Numbered from the stretch's first letter, positions 19,601 through 27,424 are shown. The stretch is 64,000 bases of DNA from Aegicerativicinus sediminis (GCF_015476115.1 NZ_CP064295.1:1730001-1794000), one strand, 5' to 3'. Notes: generated from the letters alone by a model not told the origin. Translations and numbers: made by a program.

Positions 19601-19780
19601 ATTTCCATCAAAGTCAGATTGGGTACCAGTTGTGGTCCCTTTAACTATGATGTTAACCCCCGGGAGGGGGCCTGCTGCATCAGACACCGTTCCTGAAACA
19701 GTTGTCTGAGCAAAAACAAAACTCCCACATAGCATCAATACCATGGGGAGCCATAGATTTCTAAGTAGCTTGTTTTTCAT
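16685..19780 (-). CDS. SusC/RagA-family TonB-linked outer-membrane transporter
   Basis: 1,031 residues; takes up oligosaccharides through the outer membrane using TonB energy. Order of parts: signal peptide ending FVFAQ (about residue 25), carboxypeptidase-regulatory-like beta-sandwich (about 27-100), TonB box and linker DEVVVIGYG (about 104-112), plug domain (about 115-235) with NIRIRGTASVRSNNNPLFVVDG, then a 22-strand-type barrel ending PRPRTITLGLSATF. There is no extra N-terminal signalling domain, so it is not an anti-sigma-linked transducer. First gene of the operon; an operator-like palindrome lies about 230 bases upstream. Confidence 0.96.
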   Translation of the reverse strand: MKNKLLRNLWLPMVLMLCGSFVFAQTTVSGTVSDAAGPLPGVNIIVKGTTTGTQSDFDGNYTIDVSDDAVLVFSFLGYQTQEIPVNGRTSINVTMAEDAAILDEVVVIGYGTQAVKDATGAVDVVSSENFQKGVISSPEQLIQGKTAGVQITQASGEPGAGVNIRIRGTASVRSNNNPLFVVDGIPLAADDTQGAGTDLGGGATSARNPLNFLNPNDIESISILKDASATAIYGSRGANGVVLITTKSGRKGSTGGKWEVNASFASATPANEFDLLDRNEYLGAIAQYGNNPDDRDFGNNTDWQDVITRHTISPIVDLAYSQNYGSGNVRASFGYQNQQGIMVNSSQERITGRLNFRQRLFDDKLKIDLNGTISRVNDETPFIGNTAPAQGDLIAAAYFANPTWPNDPTFDPGGAELNPANLLESYRDVADTDRILVNGSVEYSILPNLTAKIALGYDESKGNRYQTLNAATVGINNGVPGFGKGAYSVVNTKNELLDATLNYTKEFENSNLEILVGYSYQSFQRYGNTSVGFGFSSSSHSRMQDQINATRSRVLGAVSGDFQQAMYAPNLSGLAVNRLFADSQTGLSVPNGASLTSFTYDRFDYTDELQSYFTRANYTIANKYLFTATLRVDGSTRFGPNDKYGWFPSAAFAWKMHEEDFIGESVSTLKLRLGFGITGSQDGLGYGNYLFRQRYAAPGIQNSGNVDVPGLAIQSYPDADLKWEETTQYNFGIDYGFGNDRLSGSLDLYYKSTADLLLKSATAAPSPQDFNFSNIDASVINYGAEFSINYDVIQQEDLFWTAGFNISYNKNEVQDFQGQINTGDINGNGLTGAFAQVLTDGEPLFSYFLREFGGFDSNGISIYPNGDVQELVGKSALPKVNAGFNTTLTYKRWSLDAFLTGQFGQYIYNNSANAFFTAGIINGGKNVTKDVLTNGESPANAPDVSTRFLEKGDFIRMQTLSLAYQVPVEDSVFDSFRISLTGQNLFVITDYSGLDPEVNVSKPLNDLPSLGIDYTSFPRPRTITLGLSATF

Positions 19781-20068
19781 ATTGCCTAATTATTCGAGTT
19801 AGTAAAAGTTTGTTTTAGCCTAAGTTGCATTGAAAATAAGAGAAACTTTATCATATTCCTAAATTTTGAGATCTTTTATTGTTAAAATCTCAATTAAGAA
19901 TATTTTAAATGTGGTTTATACATTTATAAAGTATATTTTCAGCGTGAAAACAAATGTTAGCAATTGTTGTGTAAATACGAAAAAATTAACCTAAAACTAT
20001 TCAATTTTTTCTCGAAATCGTTTTCGGAAACCAAAAAATAAGTGTTTTCTTACGAATGTTTAATGATG
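19781..20068. other. Upstream region of the susC operon
   Basis: 288 bases between the SDR gene (stop at 20069) and the susC start (19780), both on the minus strand. It holds an operator-like palindrome at 20013-20026. No perfect TAnnTTTG element is visible on the minus strand; near matches are TAGTTTTA just downstream of the palindrome (about 20003-19996) and a TAACATTTG with one extra base near 19959-19951. The 5' leader is probably long. No short coding frame was found. Confidence 0.5.
20013..20026. promoter_or_regulatory. LacI/GalR-type operator upstream of susC
   Basis: The 14-base sequence CGAAATCGTTTTCG is an inverted repeat around a central CG with one mismatched pair, the form (GAAAnCGnTTTC) bound by LacI-family repressors. 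It lies next to a near -7 element, where a repressor could block RNA polymerase. No LacI-family gene is in the window, so the regulator would be outside it. Confidence 0.45.
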
Positions 20069-21013
20069 TTAATCGATTTTGATGTTTGTTAACATCACGT
20101 CCGTTATTTGTTTTAGGGTAAATTTTGGCTTCCAGTCCCAGTCTTGTCTTGCAATTGAATCATCAATGCTCTGCGGCCAAGAATCTGCTATTGCCTGGCG
20201 GAAATCTGGATTGTATGAAATTTTAAAATCTGGAAGGTTTTCAGTTATTGTAGCTGCTATTTCTTCAGGAGTAAAGTCTACAGCACCTAAATTATAAGAT
20301 GATCTAATTTTGATTTTTTCGGCAGGTGCATCCATTAATTGTAGTGTGCCTTCTATAGCATCATCCATATACATCATAGGAAGGCGGGTGTCTTTGGATA
20401 GAAAACATTCGTACTGCCCTGTTTTTAATGCTTCATAATAAATCTCAACAGCATAATCGGTTGTTCCTCCTCCTGGTTTTGTTTTATAACTAATCAAACC
20501 AGGATATCTCAAACTTCTTACGTCAACATTATAATTGTTGAAATAGTATTCGCACCATCTTTCTCCAACTTGTTTTGTTATGCCATAAACTGTTGAGGGT
20601 TCCATTATGGTTCTTTGGGCGGTATTTTCTTTAGGGGTAGTTGGGCCAAAAACGGCTATACTCGATGGCCAAAACACCTTTTTAATAAACCCCTCCTTGG
20701 CAAGATTAAGTACATGGAACAAGGTGTTCATATTTAAATCCCAAGCCTTCATTGGATATTTTTCACCTACAGCACTTAACATTGCTGCCATTAAGTAGAC
20801 CGTATGGATTTTATTTCTGTCCACACATTTTTTTACTTCGGTGTAATTGTTCGCATCTAGAATTTGAAACAAACCTGAGTTTACCACTTCAGAATTATTA
20901 TAGCTTATATCACTAGCAATAACATTTTCAATACCATAAATCGACCTTAATCTAGCGGTAAGTTCTGAGCCTATTTGTCCACAGGCACCAATAATGAGAA
21001 TTTTTGAAGACAT
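20069..21013 (-). CDS. L-threonine 3-dehydrogenase, extended-SDR (UDP-galactose epimerase-like) type
   Basis: 314 residues, cytoplasmic. Oxidises L-threonine with NAD+ to 2-amino-3-ketobutyrate, the first step of threonine breakdown to glycine and acetyl-CoA. The Rossmann motif is GACGQIG (residues 8-14), the catalytic pair is Y143 and K147 (YGITK), and the segment PGLISYKTKPGGGTTDYAVE is typical of the SDR-type threonine dehydrogenases described in Flavobacterium frigidimaris, unlike the zinc enzyme Tdh of E. coli. It has its own promoter element at 21034-21041 and is divergent from the next gene. A general epimerase is the alternative, less likely given the specific motif. Confidence 0.85.
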   Translation of the reverse strand: MSSKILIIGACGQIGSELTARLRSIYGIENVIASDISYNNSEVVNSGLFQILDANNYTEVKKCVDRNKIHTVYLMAAMLSAVGEKYPMKAWDLNMNTLFHVLNLAKEGFIKKVFWPSSIAVFGPTTPKENTAQRTIMEPSTVYGITKQVGERWCEYYFNNYNVDVRSLRYPGLISYKTKPGGGTTDYAVEIYYEALKTGQYECFLSKDTRLPMMYMDDAIEGTLQLMDAPAEKIKIRSSYNLGAVDFTPEEIAATITENLPDFKISYNPDFRQAIADSWPQSIDDSIARQDWDWKPKFTLKQITDVMLTNIKID

Positions 21014-21033
21014 GAACTTTAATTAGTGTTTTG

Positions 21034-21041
21034 CAAAAATA
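21034..21041 (-). promoter_or_regulatory. -7 promoter element (TATTTTTG) of the threonine dehydrogenase gene
   Basis: Perfect match to the Bacteroidota -7 consensus TAnnTTTG on the minus strand, 20 bases before the start codon at 21013. No clear -33 TTG element at the usual distance was seen. Confidence 0.45.
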
Positions 21042-21087
21042 ATAAGAATGCAAATTTTAGACTGATTATCTTCAATTCCTATTTACT

Positions 21088-21095
21088 TATTTTTG
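21088..21095 (+). promoter_or_regulatory. -7 promoter element (TATTTTTG) of the lipoprotein gene at 21112
   Basis: Perfect TAnnTTTG match on the plus strand, 16 bases before the ATG, divergent from the matching element at 21034-21041. The -33 element is not clear. Confidence 0.45.
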
Positions 21096-21111
21096 CAAAA
21101 GAATTTACCCT

Positions 21112-21642
21112 ATGAAATCCTTACTTATAATTTGTTTTGGTTTACTGCTTACAATTTCTTGCAATGAAAAAAGTAAGCAGCAGGATATTGAAGCTGATGA
21201 AGTGCAGGAATCAAAATCAGGAGAAATAACTGCTGCTGACATAGAATCACTGAAAATATTAGAGTTTGGGCTGAGTATTGATGGCCAAAAATCGGTTGAA
21301 GATTGGGGGGCATTTCAAACAATGATTTTAGAGATTGAAAATTTAAAATCGGGTGACTTAAACTTTTTCAAACAAGAATCAGAAATTATTAGAACGCAGA
21401 TCGGGGAAATGAATTCAAGTATTCCAGATAACATTAAATCTAAACCAATACAGGCTCGATTATTAGCTCTTAACACTAAATTACTCCTTATGAATAATTT
21501 ATTGAGACTTCAAAATATTTCTAAGTCAGAAAAGTTGGAATCTATACGGGAATTTCTTGTAGCCTATTCCAACTTACTTCTTCAAATCAATAAAAAATTA
21601 GAATTGGATTCGAATATTAATGTTCAAAAAACTCAATCCTAA
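21112..21642 (+). CDS. Small helical lipoprotein of unknown function
   Basis: 176 residues with signal MKSLLIICFGLLLTISC (Cys17), followed by a charged linker and predicted mostly helical sequence rich in Leu, Lys, Glu and Ser. I do not recognise a domain. It lies 83 bases before the M13 peptidase on the same strand; the gap contains a possible promoter for the latter, so the two may be only loosely linked. The ATG at 21112 is supported by the lipobox and the upstream -7 element. Confidence 0.75.
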   Translation: MKSLLIICFGLLLTISCNEKSKQQDIEADEVQESKSGEITAADIESLKILEFGLSIDGQKSVEDWGAFQTMILEIENLKSGDLNFFKQESEIIRTQIGEMNSSIPDNIKSKPIQARLLALNTKLLLMNNLLRLQNISKSEKLESIREFLVAYSNLLLQINKKLELDSNINVQKTQS

Positions 21643-21673
21643 AAAGACCTTTTCTATTAACAGTGTAACAAAT

Positions 21674-21707
21674 TTTGTCAACTTCCGTCTAAATAGGCGT
21701 AAATTCG
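21674..21707 (+). promoter_or_regulatory. Possible promoter of the M13 peptidase gene
   Basis: TTTG at 21674-21677 and TAAATTCG at 21700-21707 are 22 bases apart, the usual Bacteroidota -33/-7 spacing. The -7 box has one mismatch to TAnnTTTG. Confidence 0.3.
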
Positions 21708-21725
21708 GAAACCAAAACCCAAAGA

Positions 21726-23822
21726 ATGAAATTAAATAGAATTACCGTTCCCATGGTGGCCGTGCTGCTTATGGGACTTTCCTCTTGCAAGGAAGAAAAA
21801 AAGGAACAGGCTATTGATAATAATAAAGAAATTGAGTCTGCTTTAGATATCAAAAACCTAGATACTACTGTAAAACCAGCTGATGATTTCTATAAATATG
21901 TGAATGGAACATGGCTGGCAACAGAGCAGATTCCTGGAGACCGTTCTAGTTGGGGAAGTTTCCAAGCTCTTGCCCAAAAAACAGATGAAGATGCTTTAGG
22001 AATTTTAAAGCAAGCTATGAATGATGATCCTGACTTAAGAACCATTAAAATAGTTCCTGGATCAGATCAAGAGAAGGCGGTATTCCTTTATGAAACAATC
22101 GTTGATACAGTTACTAGACAGGAGCAGGGAATAGAACCTATAAGGCCTATTTTAAACAGTATTGAAAAATTAAAAAACATTCAGGATCTTCAAGCCTATC
22201 TTATTGAAATGGAGCCAAAAGGACCTAGCGCTTTGTTTGGTTTCGGAGTAGGAGCAGATGCAAAGGACAGTAACATGAACATCGGGTATATTTCTCCTGG
22301 CGGTTTAGGCTTGCCAGAAAAGGATTATTATACCAAAGAGGATGATAAGTCAGTTGAAATTAGAGAAAAGTATGTTGACCATGTTTCTCGTATGTTGCAA
22401 TTTATTGGAGAATCGCAAGATGATGCAATAAAAGATGCTAAATCTGTTTTGGCTTTTGAAACCAAGTTGGCAAAGGCGCAGATGGATAAGGAAGAAAGAA
22501 GAAATCCTGAAAAGCGTTATAATCCAACCTCGATTTCTGATTTGCAAAAGATTGTAACAAACATTGAATGGAATGAATATTTCCAAGGATTGGGAATATC
22601 TGAAATAGATACCGTTGTTGTAACAGATCCAGGTTATTTTAAAGCTTTAGATAAAGTTTTGACAATAGGTAATATCTCAACTTGGCAAACTTATCTTAGA
22701 TGGCATACCATTGATAATGCTGCCAACAAACTTTCACCAGAAATTGAAAAGGCAAATTGGGATTTTTTCAGTAAAGAACTCAACGGAACAAAAGAACAAC
22801 GTCCAATAGAGGAACGTGCGTTACAGACTCTTAATTGGTCTATTGGGGAAGCGTTAGGGAAACTTTATGTAGATCAAAAATTTCCTCCTGCTGCTAAGGA
22901 GAAAGCTGAAAAGATGATTGAAAATGTCATCTTGGCGTATGAAAATCGCATTCAACAATTGGATTGGATGAGTGAGCAAACAAAAAAGCAAGCCATTGAA
23001 AAGCTTAAAGCCACCAAGATCAAAGTGGGTTATCCTGACACTTGGAAAGATTATTCAGATTTGGAGGTGATGGATCCAGAAAATGGCGGTAGTTACTACC
23101 AAAATATGCTAAATGTTAGCGAATGGAACTTTAAAGATCAAATTGGTGATTTAGGGAAACCAGTTGATAAAAGCGAGTGGTTTATGGCTCCTCAAATTGT
23201 TAATGCATATTTCAACCCTTCCTATAATGAAATAGTTTTTCCAGCTGCAATACTTCAACCCCCTTACTATAATTACAAAGCTGATGACGCTGTAAATTAT
23301 GGGGGAATGGGAGCTGTTATTGGACATGAAATTTCGCATAGTTTTGATGACCAAGGTGCAAAATTCGATAAAGATGGGAATTTAAAAAATTGGTGGACCG
23401 AAAGCGATTACGAAAGGTTCAAAGAATTGGGTGAAGCTTTGGCGAGACAGTATGATTCTTTGGAAGTTTTACCAAATGTGAATGTGAATGGAGCATTTAC
23501 TTTGGGAGAGAATATTGGTGATCTGGGAGGCCTAAATGCTGCTTATGATGCACTGCAAATGAGTTTAGAAAAAAATGGCCGACCTAGTGAAATTGATGGT
23601 CTTACACCCGAACAGCGGTTTTTTATGAATTGGGCAACCGTATGGAGAACCTTAAGTACTGATGAATATTTAAATAACCAGGTGAAGACCGATCCTCATT
23701 CTCCAGGTATGTTTAGAGCTATACAACCCCTAAGAAATATAGATGCTTTTTACGAAGCATTTAATATCCAAGAGGGTGATGCAATGTTCTTGCCTCCTGA
23801 TGAGCGTGTAAGAATATGGTAA
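21726..23822 (+). CDS. pepO: M13-family (neprilysin-like) zinc endopeptidase, lipoprotein
   Basis: 698 residues, full length for bacterial M13. Cleaves small peptides outside the cytoplasm. Lipoprotein signal ends GLSSC (Cys21). N-terminal M13 domain from about residue 48 (PADDFYKYVNGTW), catalytic domain with NAYFNPSYNEIVFPA, HEISH zinc motif H534-E535-x-x-H538 and third ligand E595 with D599 (ENIGD). The C-terminus DERVRIW is the normal family end, so it is intact. It ends at a strong hairpin shared with the convergent TPR gene. Confidence 0.92.
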   Translation: MKLNRITVPMVAVLLMGLSSCKEEKKEQAIDNNKEIESALDIKNLDTTVKPADDFYKYVNGTWLATEQIPGDRSSWGSFQALAQKTDEDALGILKQAMNDDPDLRTIKIVPGSDQEKAVFLYETIVDTVTRQEQGIEPIRPILNSIEKLKNIQDLQAYLIEMEPKGPSALFGFGVGADAKDSNMNIGYISPGGLGLPEKDYYTKEDDKSVEIREKYVDHVSRMLQFIGESQDDAIKDAKSVLAFETKLAKAQMDKEERRNPEKRYNPTSISDLQKIVTNIEWNEYFQGLGISEIDTVVVTDPGYFKALDKVLTIGNISTWQTYLRWHTIDNAANKLSPEIEKANWDFFSKELNGTKEQRPIEERALQTLNWSIGEALGKLYVDQKFPPAAKEKAEKMIENVILAYENRIQQLDWMSEQTKKQAIEKLKATKIKVGYPDTWKDYSDLEVMDPENGGSYYQNMLNVSEWNFKDQIGDLGKPVDKSEWFMAPQIVNAYFNPSYNEIVFPAAILQPPYYNYKADDAVNYGGMGAVIGHEISHSFDDQGAKFDKDGNLKNWWTESDYERFKELGEALARQYDSLEVLPNVNVNGAFTLGENIGDLGGLNAAYDALQMSLEKNGRPSEIDGLTPEQRFFMNWATVWRTLSTDEYLNNQVKTDPHSPGMFRAIQPLRNIDAFYEAFNIQEGDAMFLPPDERVRIW

Positions 23823-23823
23823 T

Positions 23824-23851
23824 AAAAAAGCAGCCTTTTGGCTGCTTTTTT
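23824..23851. terminator. Bidirectional terminator between pepO and the TPR gene
   Basis: Perfect 12-base stem (23824-23835 with 23840-23851), four-base TTTT loop, A-run on the left and T-run on the right, so it can serve both convergent genes. It begins almost at the pepO stop. Confidence 0.9.
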
Positions 23852-23852
23852 A

Positions 23853-24566
23853 TTAATTGTTTGTTTTAGGTTGTGCCTTTGGAGGATTCTTTTTTGCGTT
23901 AAGTGCATCCTTAGTTATCCTGGCCATGTTGAAGTTAGGAGCCTCGGTTAAAGCTTGATCCATAAAACCTATTGCTGCATCGAGATTTCCTACCTGATCT
24001 TCATTAAATAGAGCTATTCCTTTTAAGTACAAAAAGCCAGCTTTTAAAGGTACCTCATAAGGTTGTTGAGACTCGAAATAGGCGCGTTTCATATCTGCGG
24101 TAACATTTGCTAAGCCATATTCAATGTCCCTTTTAGCACCGACTACATTGTTGGTTTGCATTTTCAAATCTGCCAATTCGTATGCAATGGCTGGAGCTGG
24201 TTTTCTTTTAAATAATTCCTGATATTGTTCTAAGGCCCGCTGAGGTTGATTTACAGCTTTCAATGCAATAGCCTTTACCTCAATATTCATATCCGTATCT
24301 GTTGGTTTAATGTCTATACCTATGGTATTAAGGGCTTGAACATATCGTCCTTCGGTAGTGTAAATGTAGGCAAGCGTATCTCTCCTGGCTTGAGAAGGGC
24401 TTACCACTTCTAGGTGGGTCATTGCATTAATCATACCTTGAACATCACCATGTTCGCGCATCATTTTATAGTATTGCTCAAAATGCTTTTTTAATTGGGC
24501 ATTGTCTTGCGCCGTCATACCAATGGCTCCGATCAACATCAGGCTTACTAACAAAACTTTTTTCAT
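23853..24566 (-). CDS. Secreted TPR-like protein
   Basis: 237 residues with a cleavable signal peptide (MKKVLLVSLMLIGAIGMTAQ). The rest is helical with TPR-like spacing: A-x(3)-Y/L patterns and pairs such as RALEQYQELFKRKPAPAIAYELADL and the final AIGFMDQALTEAPNF repeat. The end (about residues 222-237) is Lys/Pro/Asn-rich. Probably a periplasmic protein-interaction module; no enzyme motif. Similar small TPR proteins are common in this group. The nearest neighbour on the same strand starts 80 bases away. Confidence 0.8.
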   Translation of the reverse strand: MKKVLLVSLMLIGAIGMTAQDNAQLKKHFEQYYKMMREHGDVQGMINAMTHLEVVSPSQARRDTLAYIYTTEGRYVQALNTIGIDIKPTDTDMNIEVKAIALKAVNQPQRALEQYQELFKRKPAPAIAYELADLKMQTNNVVGAKRDIEYGLANVTADMKRAYFESQQPYEVPLKAGFLYLKGIALFNEDQVGNLDAAIGFMDQALTEAPNFNMARITKDALNAKKNPPKAQPKTNN

Positions 24567-24645
24567 TGTAATTTATCTAAAGGTTATTTTTTTCAGGCCC
24601 CAAATCTAAACATTTATGTTATATAATTCTCGATACTTCAAGTAT

Positions 24646-25458
24646 TTAATAAATTGGGTGTTTGTATTTAAAAGACAATAATTCTTGTCCCAATTGCGAA
24701 TTAATTCTTTTTCCTATACTCACGGAATTGAAATCGAATTGTGGAACAGGTAATTTCATTTTGTTACAAATATGTTGATAGTATTCACTTTTTGATGGAT
24801 GTTCTGGGAAGACAGCATTAATGGTATATCCAAATGCATTCTTCCCAATAATTTTTAGGATTAAACCAATACAGTCTTCTCTGTGGATAAGGTTAATTGG
24901 AGCTTTTGGATTTTTAACATTCATTTTCCCAGATAATATCCGCGCTGGATGGCGATCATTCGCTACAAGTCCACCGAACCTTATTATAGTAGTTTTCAGA
25001 TTGGGCTGTGTTTTTAATAGTACTTCACTTTTCAGCAGTTGTTTCCCGGCTTTCGATTCGGGCTTGGTTGGTGATGATTCGTCATATATAGGAAATGGGA
25101 ATCCATTTTCATAAACTGAAGTTGAACTCACGAAAATGATATTCTTTAATTCGCTTGAATGTATATGTGGTAGTAGAGTTTTAATCTTTTTTGTAAAATC
25201 ACCCATAGGGTTTGTTCTAAGTTTAGGGGGAATGTCAATAATCAATGTTTCAGAATTTGATAAAAAATCATCGAATGGGCCGATTACCTTATTTTCAAAA
25301 ACTTCAATTTTATATCCTATTATGCCACTTTCATTCAATTGAGCGACCCCATTTTCTGAGGTTTTTGATCCCTTGATATGATATCCAGCATTTTTCAGGG
25401 TAAGTGCCAAAGGAAAACCTAACCAACCACAACCTAGAATACTAATTCCTTCTTTCAT
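24646..25458 (-). CDS. NAD(P)-binding Rossmann protein, YeeZ-like SDR
   Basis: 270 residues, cytoplasmic. Begins with a dinucleotide-binding turn GCGWLGFPLA (about residues 9-18), and shows FVSSTSVYENG (about 105-115), the position of the SDR Ser/Tyr region, and IRFGGLVANDRHPARILSG. This matches the YeeZ-type group of epimerase-like proteins, whose substrate is unknown. The usual YxxxK catalytic pair is not obvious, so activity is uncertain. Single gene, divergent from the CBS gene at 25533. Confidence 0.75.
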   Translation of the reverse strand: MKEGISILGCGWLGFPLALTLKNAGYHIKGSKTSENGVAQLNESGIIGYKIEVFENKVIGPFDDFLSNSETLIIDIPPKLRTNPMGDFTKKIKTLLPHIHSSELKNIIFVSSTSVYENGFPFPIYDESSPTKPESKAGKQLLKSEVLLKTQPNLKTTIIRFGGLVANDRHPARILSGKMNVKNPKAPINLIHREDCIGLILKIIGKNAFGYTINAVFPEHPSKSEYYQHICNKMKLPVPQFDFNSVSIGKRINSQLGQELLSFKYKHPIY

Positions 25459-25478
25459 GAGTCACTGCTATGAGAATG

Positions 25479-25511
25479 TTTGCGAAAATTAACTTATTTT
25501 AAGTAAATTTA
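25479..25511 (+). promoter_or_regulatory. Possible promoter of the CBS-pair gene
   Basis: TTTG at 25479-25482 and TAAATTTA at 25504-25511 with a 21-base spacer resemble a -33/-7 promoter, with one mismatch in the -7 box. The ATG is 21 bases downstream. Confidence 0.3.
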
Positions 25512-25532
25512 AAGAGATTAAAATCAACTAAC

Positions 25533-26000
25533 ATGGGCATTAAAAGTTTTATAGCTTCAAGGAAGCAGAGTAAGAACGTTTCCCAAAACGTACCAATTAA
25601 AGTGAGTGATTACATGACGCGTAAATTAATTACTTTTCGTCCTGAACAATCTATTGAAGAGGTAATTCAATCCCTTATAAAGCACAAAATTTCTGGTGGT
25701 CCTGTTGTAAATGAACGAAAAGAATTAATCGGGATTATTTCAGAAGGCGATTGCCTCAAACAAATTAGCGACAGCCGGTATTACAATATGCCATTAGAGC
25801 AACAAAACGTTGAACATCGAATGGTAACTAATGTTGAAACCATAGATGGGAATATGAATGTCTTTGATGCTGCCAATAAATTCCTCGAGTCTAAAATCCG
25901 TCGTTTTCCAATAGTAGAAAAGGGTAAATTGGTAGGGCAAATAAGTCAAAAAGACATTTTAAAAGCAGCCATAAAATTAAAAGGGCAAACTTGGAAGTAA
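25533..26000 (+). CDS. CBS-domain pair protein
   Basis: 155 residues, almost entirely two CBS domains (about residues 24-85 and 92-152). Motifs are YMTRKLITFRPEQSIEEVIQ, GGPVVNERKELIGIISEGDCL, MVTNVETIDGNMNVFDAANKF and RRFPIVEKGKLVGQISQKDIL. CBS pairs bind adenine nucleotides and act as energy or redox sensors. No catalytic or membrane domain is fused to it, so it probably acts in trans. A hairpin overlaps its stop codon. Confidence 0.9.
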   Translation: MGIKSFIASRKQSKNVSQNVPIKVSDYMTRKLITFRPEQSIEEVIQSLIKHKISGGPVVNERKELIGIISEGDCLKQISDSRYYNMPLEQQNVEHRMVTNVETIDGNMNVFDAANKFLESKIRRFPIVEKGKLVGQISQKDILKAAIKLKGQTWK

Positions 26001-26008
26001 TGCCCTTT
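25980..26008 (+). terminator. Probable terminator after the CBS gene
   Basis: Eight-base stem AAAGGGCA (25980-25987) with TGCCCTTT (26001-26008), 13-base loop that includes the stop codon, followed about 12 bases later by a T-run. It lies between convergent genes. Confidence 0.45.
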
Positions 26009-26032
26009 AATTAGACCATTTTTTATTGCGGC

Positions 26033-26992
26033 TTAGTATTCTGAAACATTAGCAATTTCAAAAATCCTGCTGTTTTCACCATTTACCAATTTGTATTGAA
26101 TTTGCCTCATTTTGCCTGAACCCTCAATAGGAAACCTCCTTACGAGACTTGCTTCAATAAGTGCAAATTCATCTTTGCCATTATACCCTTTTGAAGCCTC
26201 AGCATTATTTGTAATTGGCGGAAGATAAACCATGCTCATAGATTTGTTATTATTACCTGAATATGCGATAACATCATTATTGCCAATGTTATCTTTTGTG
26301 AATAAAAGAATTTCTGGAGATCCGTCACGGTTAAGGTCCTCAACTTCGGCATCTACAATTTCCCCTTCGATAGTATGGGTTAATAGATCAGGACGCATTT
26401 CTGGTCCATATGGCATTATTGTAACTTGTGTGCTTCCTCCTTCTGGTTTGCTAGTAACATAAAACCCAATATTCTCCAGTTTCAAATTCTTTGAAAATAT
26501 AGTATTGTCGACTTGATCTTTATCTAAATCACCTTCAATTTTGGTATAGGTTCCTTCCAATGTAGCACCACCTGAGCAAAAGAAATATAAAGTGGTATTG
26601 TCTTCTGGGTTTTCAGGTTTAATGGAAATTTGATTATCTGTAAATGAAAATAAAATGGTCTTTCCTTCGTACCAGGTTTGGTAAGTATTTTCATCAATTT
26701 TCTCTGCTTTAGCGTCCCATGTACAAGTAGGTTTTTTTTGGTCTGCCCTAGACCTTACCGAAACGTGTAAAGTGTTGTCTTCATTATTAGAAACCCTAAC
26801 CCCAACCCAATCAAAGCCTTCACCTCGTTTAGAATAGCTATCATCTACATAGCTTCCCGAAATAGAAGCTGTTTCAACAACTATTTCGTTCTCAGGAGTA
26901 GATAAAATAGCCTTTGGTTCTTCAGTTTTAGTTTCGTTTTTACAACTCAATGCCATAAATCCGGCAATAAGTAATAGATATGGTGTTTTCAT
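26033..26992 (-). CDS. Lipoprotein of unknown function
   Basis: 319 residues, lipoprotein signal MKTPYLLLIAGFMALSC (Cys17). The first half contains beta-rich sequence with two cysteines (PTCTWDAK and FFCSGGATLEGTY), the second half one FG-GAP-like segment VEDLNRDGSPEILLFTKD (about residues 228-245). I do not recognise a known family. It faces the CBS gene and is followed upstream by an AT-rich gap. A periplasmic, perhaps stress-related protein is a guess only. Confidence 0.75.
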   Translation of the reverse strand: MKTPYLLLIAGFMALSCKNETKTEEPKAILSTPENEIVVETASISGSYVDDSYSKRGEGFDWVGVRVSNNEDNTLHVSVRSRADQKKPTCTWDAKAEKIDENTYQTWYEGKTILFSFTDNQISIKPENPEDNTTLYFFCSGGATLEGTYTKIEGDLDKDQVDNTIFSKNLKLENIGFYVTSKPEGGSTQVTIMPYGPEMRPDLLTHTIEGEIVDAEVEDLNRDGSPEILLFTKDNIGNNDVIAYSGNNNKSMSMVYLPPITNNAEASKGYNGKDEFALIEASLVRRFPIEGSGKMRQIQYKLVNGENSRIFEIANVSEY

Positions 26993-27076
26993 ATTTAAAA
27001 ATTATATGTTTCAAAGTTACTCCCAAAAATTATAAAAGGCATGTAGCTTACACAAAATAAGTGTGGTAACTAAAGA

Positions 27077-27424
27077 TTATTCTCTTCGTACCAAGGCTAA
27101 GTAATTATTTTCTATGGGAAGATACCCTTGATCATAAACGAAATAATAAATGCTTCCGGCTTTTGTAGTATAGGTACTAGTGTAGTAATTGAAATCGAAT
27201 CCTTTTTCTGCCAATTTTTGTTTGGAGACCGTGGTTTTTTGTTCTGGATTAAACTCTTGTAGGATGCGATGGTTTTTGCGAAGGATGTTATTTATATTTC
27301 TTATTTGGTTGGTTGAATCTTTATTCAGGCGGTTATTATAAGTATTTCTGCATGCATCACTACAAAACTTTTTGTCAACCCTGCCGACAATTTTTTCTCC
27401 ACATTCGGGACAGACTTTTGGCAT
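27077..27424 (-). CDS. Small zinc-ribbon protein
   Basis: 115 residues. The N-terminus carries CPECGEKIVGRVDKKFCSDAC, that is C5-x2-C8 and C22-x3-C26, a treble-clef or zinc-ribbon metal site of the type found in DUF2116-like proteins. The C-terminal part (about 65-115) is a short basic alpha/beta segment with YYFVYDQGYLPIENN. Probably a nucleic-acid or protein adaptor in the cytoplasm; conserved small proteins of this form occur in flavobacteria. It starts 55 bases after the methyltransferase gene and may be transcribed with it. Confidence 0.75.
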   Translation of the reverse strand: MPKVCPECGEKIVGRVDKKFCSDACRNTYNNRLNKDSTNQIRNINNILRKNHRILQEFNPEQKTTVSKQKLAEKGFDFNYYTSTYTTKAGSIYYFVYDQGYLPIENNYLALVRRE

